A DNA stretch of 64,000 nucleotides. Source: Bifidobacterium sp. ESL0763. Its GTDB lineage: Bacteria > Actinomycetota > Actinomycetes > Actinomycetales > Bifidobacteriaceae. Below, piece by piece: positions 54,651-63,258 of this stretch. The position numbers and the translations under genes are program-made. Numbering within the stretch: position 1 is the stretch's first letter; each line of letters begins with the position of its first letter. The stretch spans positions 1-64,000 of the forward strand of contig NZ_JAQTHW010000001.1 of assembly GCF_029433395.1 (NCBI RefSeq), read 5' to 3'. The notes beneath the pieces were generated by a model that searched no databases, had not been told where the DNA came from, and saw only the letters and a list, made by a program, of their open reading frames with translations.

Positions 54651-54762
54651 ATGCGTCAAAAAGCACGAAAACGGGATCGAAAATCTGCTTTTCGACGCAT
54701 TGAACTGGTTGCTTGCGTCGAAAAGCACGAAATCAGGGTCAAAAACCTGCTTTTCGACGCAT
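54651..54762. repeat. Twin palindromic units, 62-nt period
   Basis: Two 50-nt palindromes (54651-54700 and 54713-54762) each have left arm (A/T)TGCGTC(A/G)AAAAGCA and right arm TGCTTTTCGACGCAT; each copy has one mismatch between arms. Copies are separated by a 12-nt spacer and start 62 nt apart. They lie between the small membrane-protein terminator and the SCP-like gene. No T-run after either. Confidence 0.85.
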
Positions 54763-54836
54763 CTTCGAATCGCGAGGCAGCCGGGCAGCCCGACGGCGGA
54801 GTCCGCGAGCGGGCATGCGCCATATACAATGACGGT

Positions 54837-55253
54837 ATGGCAGCGATACGGGAACAGGACATCTCAAAGGGCATGGCCGCGCTCGACCAGTGGCGCAAGG
54901 CGGCGGACGGGCATCGCGGCGAACCGGCGGAGCGGCGCCTCGCGTTCTCACCGCAGGACCTGCCGCGCAACACCTGGGCGATGGCGGTGCGATATTCGCT
55001 CTACCTTTTGGAGAACAAGGCCCCCGGGCCCGGCGTGGAGGTGCGCATCGCGCCTTGGGGCGCCGTCAAGATCCTGGACGGCCCGGAATCCGACCCGCAC
55101 AACCTCACCCCGCCGGACGTCATCGAACTGGACCCGGACGTGTGGCTGCGCCTGGCGTGCGGGCTGACCTCATGGGCGGAGGAGAAGGACGCCGGCCGCA
55201 TCAGCGCGGTGGGCGAGCGCGACGACCTGAGCGCGCTGCTCCCGCTGGATTGA
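54837..55253 (+). CDS. Sterol-carrier-protein-like (bacterial SCP orthologue) small protein
   Basis: 138 residues resembling the actinobacterial SCP-like family: RNTWAMAVRYSLYLLENKAPGPGVEVRIAPWGAVKILDGP followed by PDVIELDPDVWLRLACG. It would be a soluble lipid- or ligand-binding domain. TACAAT at 54824-54829 lies 7 nt before ATG 54837 and no Shine-Dalgarno is present, so a leaderless mRNA is likely. The length is normal for the family. Neighbouring DNA on both sides is filled with palindromic repeats. Confidence 0.75.
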   Translation: MAAIREQDISKGMAALDQWRKAADGHRGEPAERRLAFSPQDLPRNTWAMAVRYSLYLLENKAPGPGVEVRIAPWGAVKILDGPESDPHNLTPPDVIELDPDVWLRLACGLTSWAEEKDAGRISAVGERDDLSALLPLD

Positions 55254-55290
55254 GGGCGGCGCCTGAGCCAGCCTCCGGAACTCTGGACCC

Positions 55291-55655
55291 GTCTTATTGA
55301 CGTCAGCGCCATCCCTTGTCGAAACGAGCCGAACCCGCCACCCCGACACCCGGAACCCCACAGGCCAGAGACCGACGTCGCGTCGGCACAACACCATCAC
55401 CCCGGAAGCTCGAAGTCCATTTCATCGATGCCATATGCCCCGCCAAAGCGATATGGAACGTCATACCGACAGCCGTTTCATTGGCCTCAGTACGCACCCT
55501 TGCCAAAGCAGATCCGAAACCGTCGCGCCGAAATCCGTCTCATCGGCGCTCCACGGCCTCGTCGGAGCGAGCTGGAATCTGTCTTATTGATGCCACACGA
55601 CCTTTGCCGAAGCATGCCGAAACAGCAGCATCAGGACCCATCGCATCGGAACCCG
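55291..55655. repeat. Degenerate array of about five repeats
   Basis: Repeats begin (G/A)T(C/T)T(T/C)AT(T/C)G at 55291, 55420, 55475, 55537, 55581 and perhaps 55639. GTCTTATTGA is identical at 55291 and 55581. A second block, CCTTTGCC(A/G)AAGC then CCGAAAC, follows in each: 55437-55460, 55497-55520, 55611-55625. Spacings of 55, 62, 44 and 58 nt suggest units of about 50 nt with short spacers, partly palindromic (GTTTC ... GAAAC). The whole intergenic gap between the SCP-like and permease genes is made of it. Confidence 0.6.
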
Positions 55656-55659
55656 GCGC

Positions 55660-56493
55660 TCACACCTTGAAGTCGAGGCCCATGCGCTTGGAGAGCCAGC
55701 GTGCGAACCACGAGATCGCGTAGTTGATGAGCACGTAGATGATCGAGGTGACCAGGTAGACGGGCAGCAGGCTGTTGTAGTTGGCGATGACCACCTTGGT
55801 GTTCTGCATCATCTCGGGGTAGGTCACCACGTAGCCGAAGGTCGTGTCCTTGACCACCACCACGAGCTGGGCGACCATGGTCGGCACCACGATGCGGAAC
55901 ATCTGCGGCAGGATGACGGAACGGTAGATCTGCCAGCGGGTGAGGCCCAGCGAGTAGGCGGCCTCCTTCTGCCCGAGCGGCACCGCCTCGACGCCGGAGC
56001 GGAAGACCTCGGCCAGCACGGCCGAAGCGTAGCTCGCCACGGGGATGACCACCATCCAGTAGGTGCTCAGGTGGATGCCGAACTGCGCCGGCACGAGGAA
56101 GAAGAAGTAGATGAAGAGCAGGGTGGGCGTGCCGCGCACGAACTCGATGACGGCGGTGGCCAGCCAGCGGATCGGCGCGAAGCCCGACATGCGCCCGAAC
56201 ATCAGCACCAGGCCGCACACCAGCCCGATCACGCCGGCGCCGAACGCCGCGCGCAGGGTGCCGACCAGCCCCATGCCCAGGAATCCCCAGACCTTCGGGT
56301 CGGCGAAGAGCTCCCAATACATCGGGTCGAACTGGCCGTTGATATAGAGGCGGTAGCCCACCCACGCGAGCAGCGCCACCAGCGCCAGCGCGGCGACGGC
56401 GGTGCCCAGCGCGATGCGGCGGCGGGTGCGCGGCCCGCCGGCCTCGAAGAGCGCGGCCTCGGTGGGGCTCAGCGAATGCGAACTCATCGACAT
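55660..56493 (-). CDS. Polar amino-acid ABC transporter permease
   Basis: 277 residues of the HisM/GlnP group. About five membrane helices; the EAA loop GQKEAAYSLGLTRWQIYRSVILPQ contacts the ATPase. MAELIEFVRGTPTLLF-like segment FVRGTPTLLFIYFFFL is the family signature. Starts at ATG 56493 (or ATG 56487), overlapping the stop of the upstream permease, so the two are translationally coupled. Likely substrates are glutamate, glutamine or a related polar amino acid. It is the last gene of the operon. Confidence 0.9.
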   Translation of the reverse strand: MSMSSHSLSPTEAALFEAGGPRTRRRIALGTAVAALALVALLAWVGYRLYINGQFDPMYWELFADPKVWGFLGMGLVGTLRAAFGAGVIGLVCGLVLMFGRMSGFAPIRWLATAVIEFVRGTPTLLFIYFFFLVPAQFGIHLSTYWMVVIPVASYASAVLAEVFRSGVEAVPLGQKEAAYSLGLTRWQIYRSVILPQMFRIVVPTMVAQLVVVVKDTTFGYVVTYPEMMQNTKVVIANYNSLLPVYLVTSIIYVLINYAISWFARWLSKRMGLDFKV

Positions 56494-57167
56494 AGCGCCA
56501 CCTTCCTTTCGAGGAACCGGCCGATCGCGGCGATCACCAGGCCCGTGCACACATAGAAGAGCGCGGCCACCACGAAGGTGGGGATGCCCAGCGCGTCCTT
56601 GGTGTTGATCTGGTTGACCAGGCCGGTCAGCTCGGTGTGGGCCAACGGCACCATCGCGCCGGTCGAGGAGCTGACGATGACCGAGATGAAGAGCGTGACC
56701 ATCGGCTGCACCACGGTGCGCAGCGCCTGCGGCATGATGATGGAGGAGACGATGTCGAAGAAGGTGAGGCCCAGCGAGCGGGCGGCCTCCACCTGGCCCG
56801 GGTCGATGGCGTTGATGCCGCTGCGCAGGTTGTCGCAGCCGAACGCCGAGGCGACGAGGATGAGCGTGACGATGACGCTGGGCTCGTAGTCGATGACCAC
56901 GCCGATTTCGGGCAGCGCGAAGACGATGAAGATGAGTAGCGCGAGCACCGGGATGTTGCGGAAGACCTCGACGTAGAACGAGACCGCGGCGCGCAGCGGG
57001 GGGATGGGGCTCACGCGCAGCATGGTGAGCACGAACGCGAGCACGAGCCCGCCGATAAACGAGATCACGCCGATGCGCAGCGCCACCCCGTAGCTGGAGA
57101 CGTACTGCCAGCCGTAGTGCGCGAGGAGGTAGGCCAGCGACCCCCATAATGACTGATGCTCGGCCAT
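56484..57167 (-). CDS. Polar amino-acid ABC transporter permease
   Basis: 227 residues. Membrane helices from about 20 on; family signature FYVEVFRNIPVLALLIFIVF and EAA loop GQVEAARSLGLTFFDIVSSIIMPQ. It pairs with the downstream permease to form a heterodimeric channel. ATG 57167 follows AAGG; ATG 57185 is an upstream alternative. The start is separated from the binding-protein gene by 374 nt containing a stable hairpin. Confidence 0.9.
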   Translation of the reverse strand: MAEHQSLWGSLAYLLAHYGWQYVSSYGVALRIGVISFIGGLVLAFVLTMLRVSPIPPLRAAVSFYVEVFRNIPVLALLIFIVFALPEIGVVIDYEPSVIVTLILVASAFGCDNLRSGINAIDPGQVEAARSLGLTFFDIVSSIIMPQALRTVVQPMVTLFISVIVSSSTGAMVPLAHTELTGLVNQINTKDALGIPTFVVAALFYVCTGLVIAAIGRFLERKVALCR

Positions 57168-57482
57168 ATCCACCTTCTTCACCATTCCTGTCGCGATGTG
57201 CCGTGCGCGGGTCGGCCCCGTTGGCTGGCCCGCGGCCCTAGTACAGTCTTCCATCACCCTACGCCACGCGTGTTTCGCGCCGGAGACAATGTTCCGCAAA
57301 TCACAGAACAGATGCGGGTCCCGGATACGGACGACCAGCCGAGAATCCGCGTTCGGCGACGATGCGCCGATCCCGGCCCGGCACCGATGACCCACGTCGT
57401 ACGGCATTGCCCAACGGCACGCCAGCCGGTGCGGCATCCGACCCCGGCCAACAAGCCAACCACCGTCCGCAAGTACGCGAAT

Positions 57483-57513
57483 GGCGCCGCCGCCCTTGCG
57501 AGACGACGGCGCC
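57483..57513 (-). other. GC-rich hairpin between binding-protein and permease genes
   Basis: GGCGCCGCCG/CGACGGCGCC (57483-57492 and 57504-57513), 9 of 10 pairs plus one wobble, 11-nt loop. It lies 28 nt after the binding-protein stop on the minus strand. Such a structure commonly lets the binding protein be made in excess of the permeases. The remaining 57168-57482 holds no gene I can support. Confidence 0.5.
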
Positions 57514-57541
57514 ACAGGATTGCGGATCGTAGGTACTTGGC

Positions 57542-58513
57542 CTACTTCTGCCGCTCGTCGATGGCGGGCGGAGTCGGCACCTTGGTGACGCCGGTACGAT
57601 TGCCCACAGTGATCTTCCACAGCTTGGCCCACGTACCGTCGGCCTCGATCTTCTTCAGCCACGCGTTGACGAACGCGGCGCCGTCGGAATCCTTGGGCAG
57701 GCCGATGCCGTACTCGTCCTTGTCGCCGAAGGGCTTGCCGGCGACCTTGAGCAGCTTGGGCTCCTTGGCCACGTCGCCCAGCACGAGCGACTCGTCGACC
57801 ACGTAGGCGTCGATGCGGCCCTGCTTGAGCGCCTGCACGAGCTCGGCGTCGGTCTGGAACTCCTGCGCGCTGGCCTTGGGCGCGAACTTCTTGACGACGG
57901 CCGGGCCGGTGGAGCCCGCCTGCACGCCGACCTTCTTGCCGGCCAGGTCGCCCACGGAGTTGATGGTCTTGTTGGTGGACTTGACCAGGATGGCCTGCTG
58001 GCTGGTCAGGTAGGGGCCCGCGAAGTCGATCTTCTGCTGGCGCGCCGGGTTGATGGAATAGGTGGCGAACACCGTGTCGACGGTGCCGTTCTGCAGCACG
58101 GCCTCGCGGGTGGAGGAGTCGACCACGCTCACGGAGGTCTTGGCGTCGCCGAGGATGTAGCGGGCGAGCAGTTGGGAGAGGCCCGCGTCGAAGCCGCGCA
58201 CCTTGTTGTCGTCCGGGCTCTGCAGCGAGAAGAGGGTGGAGGACTTCACGCCGCCCACCTTGAGCACGCCCGCGGCCTTGACGGACTTGGCCCACTTGTT
58301 GGCGTCGACGCTCGAGGCACTCGCGACCTCGCCCGAGTTGACGAGCTTCTCATAGGCCTTGGTGTCGAGCGGCTTGCCCGTGGCCTGCGTGGCGTTCGCG
58401 CCCTTGGACGGCGACGAGCTGGGGGCGCCGCATCCCGAAAGCGCCATGCCCAACGCGGCGATCGTGGCCAACAGGCCGAACGCGGTCCTTTTCCTAGTTT
58501 TCGAAAGCACCAT
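57542..58513 (-). CDS. Amino-acid ABC transporter substrate-binding lipoprotein
   Basis: 323 residues. Lipoprotein signal LATIAALGMALSGC with lipobox Cys28, then an SBP_bac_3 fold: VGGVKSSTLFSLQSPDDNKVRGFDAGLSQLLARYIL, ATYSINPARQQKIDFAGPYL, GKKVGVQAGSTGPAV. This group binds polar amino acids such as glutamate. ATG 58513 has AAGGAGGG 4 nt upstream; a longer frame to 58555 lacks support. It heads the operon with the two permeases. No ATP-binding gene is next to it. Confidence 0.9.
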   Translation of the reverse strand: MVLSKTRKRTAFGLLATIAALGMALSGCGAPSSSPSKGANATQATGKPLDTKAYEKLVNSGEVASASSVDANKWAKSVKAAGVLKVGGVKSSTLFSLQSPDDNKVRGFDAGLSQLLARYILGDAKTSVSVVDSSTREAVLQNGTVDTVFATYSINPARQQKIDFAGPYLTSQQAILVKSTNKTINSVGDLAGKKVGVQAGSTGPAVVKKFAPKASAQEFQTDAELVQALKQGRIDAYVVDESLVLGDVAKEPKLLKVAGKPFGDKDEYGIGLPKDSDGAAFVNAWLKKIEADGTWAKLWKITVGNRTGVTKVPTPPAIDERQK

Positions 58514-58986
58514 GTGCCCTCCTTCGTGTTCTTCTTGTCGTCGCGGAGCCGGCATGGCGCCGAACCCGCCTGTTCACAGGTTGTGGCGCGTGCGTCCAGC
58601 CACCTTGCCAGGCACGGTATCGGATACGATCGGCACGACCCGACCGGCCCCAAGGAAAGCGCGGCTGGACCCGCGCACCGGTGGTGGTTCAAGTCTAAAC
58701 GCCGGAGACACCACGGTCCGCGAAAATTCATCCTATGGGATATCGCCGTTGGTTATGGCGGTCCATCGAAAGGTTGCAATCACGGCCAAACCCGCGTATG
58801 ACCGCGGCACCATGCGGCACACGGCTCTTAGCCGTCAGCGAATTGCCGGGCCTAACGAAGCCTTGCCTTGAGGGCTTTCACGCCTACTTCGAGGCTCCCG
58901 GGCCTGGCTTTCGAGACTCGTCGGAACTTGTTTGCGACGGCTCCGAGGCTTCCGATCCGGCTTCCGAGGTTCTTCGAGACCTGCCT
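58514..58986. other. Intergenic region with imperfect repeats, no gene seen
   Basis: About 470 bp between binding-protein (start, minus) and DUF3073 (stop, minus). From 58855 to 58985 the DNA repeats (T/C)TTCGAG(A/G)C and GGCTTCCGA motifs, and GAAGCC/GGGCTTTC (58856-58880) may be a weak terminator for DUF3073 on the minus strand. Promoter of the amino-acid transporter operon should lie in 58520-58720. Confidence 0.45.
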
Positions 58987-59403
58987 TCAGGCCTGGCTCG
59001 GGCGGGGCTTGCGCAGCGCGCTCGGCACCGGCATGTGAATCGGCTTGTGCGGCTTGGCCGCGGCCTTCTTCTCGGCGGCCTTGGCTCCACCCTGGTTCAT
59101 CGCCTTCGCGGCGGCCTCGGCTGCCCACTTGGCGTAATCGTCCAAGTCGTCCTCGGCGGGAGCGGCGGCCGAATCGGCCTGCTCCGTCATCTTGGAAGTA
59201 CTGGGGGAATCCTGCGACTTGGCATCGCGACGGTTCGCGCGGCCATACTGCTCCTCGACCTCTTCGAACGGATCCTTCGCGCCGCTGCCGGGCTCCTTCG
59301 CCCCCAGTTCGCGCGCCAGTTCGTCATAATCGGTATCGGTGGTCAGATACTTAAGCTTACGGGCTATTTTCTTCTGTTTCGCCTTTTGACGTCCGCGGCC
59401 CAT
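58987..59403 (-). CDS. DUF3073 family protein
   Basis: 138 residues. The start MGRGRQKAKQKKIARKLKY is the hallmark of the actinobacterial DUF3073 family, a small basic protein of unknown function. The middle (DYDELARELGA and DDLDDYAKWAAEAAA) is acidic and helical, and the C-terminal about 40 residues are Lys/Ala/Pro-rich. The N-terminal basic patch suggests nucleic acid or ribosome contact (inference). It diverges from trpS with a 140-nt AT-rich promoter space. Confidence 0.87.
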   Translation of the reverse strand: MGRGRQKAKQKKIARKLKYLTTDTDYDELARELGAKEPGSGAKDPFEEVEEQYGRANRRDAKSQDSPSTSKMTEQADSAAAPAEDDLDDYAKWAAEAAAKAMNQGGAKAAEKKAAAKPHKPIHMPVPSALRKPRPSQA

Positions 59404-59543
59404 CTGACCCTCCGAGTGTTTTTCTGTCGCTTTAATCCATCAATATGTAGGATACCACCCCGTTCGCCACGTTTCATTGTCGGCTCAGACTTTTACCATA
59501 AAAACAAGATTTCCAAGGGTTTCCAACGATTCGAGAGGTAGTC

Positions 59544-60653
59544 ATGGCGGACACGCAGAGCGACGCGAGCACAGCACAGGTTACGGCCGCGGGCAACGAG
59601 ATCAGCGCGAGTTTCGTCGCCGCGAAGAAGCGTTCGGACGCGGTTTCGGCGAAGCTCGAGAAGGACCCGGGCAAGTTCACCATGCTCACCGGCGACCGTC
59701 CGACCGGCCGCCTGCACCTCGGCCACTATTTCGGCACCCTCAAGGGCCGCGTCGAGATGCAGAACAAAGGCGTGCACACCAACGTGCTCATCGCCGACTA
59801 CCAGGTCATCACCGACCGCGACACCACCGAGCACATCGGCGAGAACGTGCTCAACATGGTGATGGACTATCTGGCAGCGGGCATCGACCCCAACAAGACC
59901 ATGATCTTCACCCACTCCGCCACACCTGCCGAGAACCAGCTCATGCTGCCGTTCCTCTCGCTGGTCACCGAGGCGGAGCTGCTGCGCAATCCGACCGTCA
60001 AGGCCGAGAAGGAGGCAAGCGGCCACGCGCTGACCGGCCTGCTGCTGACCTACCCGGTCCACCAGGCCTGCGACATCCTCTTCTGCAAGGCCAACGTCGT
60101 GCCGGTGGGCAAGGACCAGCTGCCACATATCGAGATCACACGCACCATCGCGCGCCGCTTCAACGAGCGCTACGCCAAGAAGAACCCGGTCTTCCCGGAG
60201 CCGGCCGCCATCCTCTCCGACGCCCCCGAGATCCCGGGGCTCGACGGCCGCAAGATGAGCAAGTCCTACGGCAACGCCATCTCGCTGAGCGCCACCGCCC
60301 AGGAGACCGCCAAGCTCATCAAGAAGAGCCCGACCGATTCCGAACGCCGCATCACCTTTGACCCGGTCAAGCGCCCGCAGGTCTCGGCGCTGCTGACCAC
60401 CGCCGGCCTGGTCACCGGCCGCGACCCCGCCGAGATCGCCGAGGAGATCGGCGACGCGGGCGCCGGCGCCCTGAAGCAGTACGTCACCAAGTCGGTCAAC
60501 GACTTCCTCGCCCCGCACCGCGAGCGCCGCGAGGAGCTGGCCAAGGACATGGACTACATCCGCGACATCATCCGCGACGGCAACAAGCGCGCCAACGAGA
60601 TCGCCGAGGAGACCCTCGACCAGGTCCGCGCCGCCATGGGCATGAGGTACTGA
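59544..60653 (+). CDS. trpS: Tryptophanyl-tRNA synthetase
   Basis: 369 residues, class I synthetase charging tRNA-Trp. HIGH-type motif GRLHLGHYFG within TGDRPTGRLHLGHYF, KMSKS motif in GRKMSKSYGNAI, and the tryptophan pocket region PVHQACDILF. The N-terminal 40 residues are a polar extension. GAGAGG precedes ATG 59544. It is followed by an AT-rich palindrome-filled gap. Confidence 0.95.
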   Translation: MADTQSDASTAQVTAAGNEISASFVAAKKRSDAVSAKLEKDPGKFTMLTGDRPTGRLHLGHYFGTLKGRVEMQNKGVHTNVLIADYQVITDRDTTEHIGENVLNMVMDYLAAGIDPNKTMIFTHSATPAENQLMLPFLSLVTEAELLRNPTVKAEKEASGHALTGLLLTYPVHQACDILFCKANVVPVGKDQLPHIEITRTIARRFNERYAKKNPVFPEPAAILSDAPEIPGLDGRKMSKSYGNAISLSATAQETAKLIKKSPTDSERRITFDPVKRPQVSALLTTAGLVTGRDPAEIAEEIGDAGAGALKQYVTKSVNDFLAPHRERREELAKDMDYIRDIIRDGNKRANEIAEETLDQVRAAMGMRY

Positions 60654-60689
60654 ATCCCAAACCAAGCAAAAGACTGAGCAAAAGACTGT

Positions 60690-60990
60690 AAATATTTGCG
60701 ATTCTTAGAACACGATTCCAGATTCCAAGAATCGCAAATGAATTCTTAGCATAGTAAATTGGTCTGTTAGCAATTCCACGAACCAAGACTAAATTTCTTT
60801 GAATCCTTTTAAAAATTGCCAGATTTCTTGTAAATCGCAGTGACAAGAAATCAAAATTTTGTCAATTCTTTATCACTTTTCTGATAAGAAAGCAATCTTG
60901 CCGCACTCAGAGTGACATCATTCTTAGAATACAATCTAAAATTCTAAGAAGTGCAATATCGATTCTTAGAATCACAAACAGGAATTTGTG
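60690..60990. repeat. AT-rich island of inverted repeats with ATTCTTAGAAT motifs
   Basis: About 300 bp of roughly 33% GC between trpS (+) and the ThrE-type gene (-). Inverted repeats: arms 60694-60710 (ATTTGCGATTCTTAGAA) and 60723-60739, one mismatch; GATTTCTTGT/ACAAGAAATC at 60822-60852; TTCTTAGAAT/ATTCTAAGAA at 60921-60950; GATTCTTAGAATC at 60961-60973 and CACAAA/TTTGTG at 60973-60990. The TTCTTAG motif appears at least four times. No gene is seen. Confidence 0.75.
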
Positions 60991-61018
60991 CAAATAATAC
61001 GGCCATGGTTTCGGATTT

Positions 61019-61071
61019 GGCCGATGGGTTTGGGGAATGGCAGGAATAGCCACTCTTGAAACCCATCGGCC
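61019..61071 (-). terminator. Large terminator-like hairpin after the ThrE-type gene
   Basis: Outer 13-bp perfect stem GGCCGATGGGTTT/AAACCCATCGGCC (61019-61031, 61059-61071) with a smaller inner stem. It follows the minus-strand stop at 61084 by 13 nt. There is no strong T-run, so the efficiency is uncertain. Confidence 0.7.
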
Positions 61072-61083
61072 GAACCTGGAATC

Positions 61084-63258
61084 TCACACGTCGTAGCGCC
61101 AGGCCTTGTCGGTGATGACGCGGGCCATCGCCAGGCCGATCGGCAGGCACAGGATGACCATGAACGCACGGAACGCCCAGTCCAGCGCGTTGGCCGTGTC
61201 GAACTGGCCCAGGTAGAACATCGCGCGGTACATATAGAGGCCGGGCACCATGATGACGATCGACGGCACGGTCAGGCAGATGCGCGGGTAGCCGAGGTAG
61301 GGCGGCAGGAACCCGTGGCGCACCGACGAGCGCCAGACCGAGGCGAGCAGGCCGGCGAGCATCGCGCCCAGGAAGGCGGCGGCCTCGGGCGGCATGCCGA
61401 AATCGACGATGGTGAGGCGCAGGGTGTCGGTGATGGCGCCGATGATCGCGGCGGTGAAGCACATGCGCTGCGGCGAGTTGAAGAGCACCGAGAAGCCCCA
61501 GACCCCGCCGAACGCGCAGAGCACACGCAGGGCGCCGGTGACCCACGGATTGAGGCCGAGCGGCTCGAACCCCTGGGGGCTCAGGTGGACGATGGCCGCC
61601 ACCATCCAGCCGGCGAGCGTGGCCATGAGGATGAGCGCGAGCGTGTAGACCAGGCGCTGGATGCCGCTCGGGAGGTCCATCTTGGCGATGTCGAGGCCGC
61701 CGGTGATCAGCGGGAAGCCGGGAATGACGAAGAGCATCGCGCCGATGTAGGCGGTGTCGTGGCGCAGGGCGACCGGGTCGAAGATGCCGATCAGGCGCAG
61801 CGTGCCCACGCAGGCGAACGCGGCCACCGCCACAGCCACGAAGGTGACAAAGAACTGGTTGAGGTGGTGGATGAACATGCGCCGGCGCACCCAGTGGCCG
61901 ATGCCCGCGCCGACGAACGCGCCGATCATGTCGAAGGGGCCGCCGCCGAGCAGGAAGACGAAGCACGCGCACGCCACGGCCGAGGCGATGGCCGAGAACC
62001 ACGGCGCGTAGAGCGGCTTGCGGTGCTGGATGAGGTTCAGCCGCTCGTGCGCCTGGCGGACGGTGATGCCGCGGCTCGGTTTCTTGGCGGGGGACTGGGC
62101 GGCCGAATCGGCGGTCGAGCTCGCGGTGGCCTCAGCGGCGGACTCGGTGGCGGCTTTGCCGGCGGCCTCGGCGGCCATGTCCTCGCGCGTCTTGCCGATG
62201 TGCTCGAAATGCTGTGCGTACTGGCCCTTCGGCGGCTGGAACCCGCGCTTCTTCGCCCGCCTGACGGCCTTCTCGCGCACCCGCTTGCGCCGCTCGATCT
62301 CGTGGTGCGCCTTCTGGGTGGCGCGCAGCACGGAGCGCTCGGCGTCGGGGTTGTCGAGTTCCTGCACCATCGCCTGCGAGACCGCGGTCTGCGCGTGGTA
62401 GGTGGTGGCGGGGGCGCCGATGTTGACGCTGAACCAGTCGGCGAAATGCTCGAGCAGCCAGATGCGCTCGGTGTTCACGCCCGTGGTCGGCAGGTCGACG
62501 ACCTGGGTGATGCGGCTGACGCCGTCGCTGCACGAGACGCCCATGTCGGTGAGGTTGATGTTCGCCCGCACGTGCACGCCGAGCGGGTAGCCGATGCGGT
62601 GCATCAGCTCGCGGATGCGGAAGCTTCCCGTGCCGGCGCGCAGGTCGAGCAGCCCGACGCGCGCGATGATGCTCGCTTTCGCCGCGATGCCCGCGTCGAC
62701 CACCGGAGTGTCCCAGTCGCGTTCGATGTCGGCGGTGTCCAGCGGCATGTAGTGCGTCAGGCGGTCGTGCACCTTGGCGCGGTGCTCGCCGTTGCGGCCG
62801 GTGCCGTTGGCCGTACTGTCACCATTAGCGTCACCGCCTCCGTTGGCGTCAAGGGAGGCCACCGCCTCGGCCACGCGTCGGTACTCCTCGGAATCCGACT
62901 CGTCCAGGTCTCCGAAGATGTCATCGATGCCCTCGTTGCCGCTGGCCGCGTCGTTGACCCCGTCGGTCATGGCAACCGTCTTCTCGATGTCCTCGGCCAC
63001 GGTATCGACCGGTGCGGCATCGGCGGACTCGGTTGGCGCCGGGACCACGCCAAGTGCCATTCCATCCGTCACATCGTTGCGATTGCCACGTCCGTCATTT
63101 TCACGACCACGAGCATCACGACCGTCACGGTCACCCCGCCTGTCACCGCCGTTCAAGCCATCGGCCTTGTCACCACCGCGATCGTTCGCACCGTTCTCGC
63201 CGATTTCGTCGTCCGTCAAGTTCTTCCCTTTCCTCGCCATGGCAATCATGACAGCCAT
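61084..63258 (-). CDS. Threonine/serine exporter (ThrE) family protein
   Basis: 724 residues. Acidic/Gly-rich N-terminal region (about 1-165), then a soluble ThrE-type domain (AGIAAKASIIARVGLLDLRAGTGSFRI ... GVSCSDGVSRITQVVDLP), a basic coiled region (RKRVREKAVRRAKKRG), and about ten membrane helices from 440 on (AIASAVACACFVFLLGGGPFDMIGAF). Both halves of the exporter (N-domain and the C-terminal membrane domain) are in one chain. It likely exports threonine or serine. GGGGAAG precedes ATG 63258; ATG 63303 and ATG 63240 are alternatives. Possible housekeeping with TrpS nearby. Confidence 0.87.
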   Translation of the reverse strand: MAVMIAMARKGKNLTDDEIGENGANDRGGDKADGLNGGDRRGDRDGRDARGRENDGRGNRNDVTDGMALGVVPAPTESADAAPVDTVAEDIEKTVAMTDGVNDAASGNEGIDDIFGDLDESDSEEYRRVAEAVASLDANGGGDANGDSTANGTGRNGEHRAKVHDRLTHYMPLDTADIERDWDTPVVDAGIAAKASIIARVGLLDLRAGTGSFRIRELMHRIGYPLGVHVRANINLTDMGVSCSDGVSRITQVVDLPTTGVNTERIWLLEHFADWFSVNIGAPATTYHAQTAVSQAMVQELDNPDAERSVLRATQKAHHEIERRKRVREKAVRRAKKRGFQPPKGQYAQHFEHIGKTREDMAAEAAGKAATESAAEATASSTADSAAQSPAKKPSRGITVRQAHERLNLIQHRKPLYAPWFSAIASAVACACFVFLLGGGPFDMIGAFVGAGIGHWVRRRMFIHHLNQFFVTFVAVAVAAFACVGTLRLIGIFDPVALRHDTAYIGAMLFVIPGFPLITGGLDIAKMDLPSGIQRLVYTLALILMATLAGWMVAAIVHLSPQGFEPLGLNPWVTGALRVLCAFGGVWGFSVLFNSPQRMCFTAAIIGAITDTLRLTIVDFGMPPEAAAFLGAMLAGLLASVWRSSVRHGFLPPYLGYPRICLTVPSIVIMVPGLYMYRAMFYLGQFDTANALDWAFRAFMVILCLPIGLAMARVITDKAWRYDV

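Noticed and set aside
55660..57147. Single 495-codon permease frame
   Set aside because: The N-terminal part is the other frame of the upstream permease; true starts are at 56493 and 57167 with coupled overlap.
56484..58295. Single long frame suggesting a fused binding protein-permease
   Set aside because: The first part is out of frame with the binding-protein gene (57542-58513), whose lipobox and fold are clear; only the part from 57167 is the permease.
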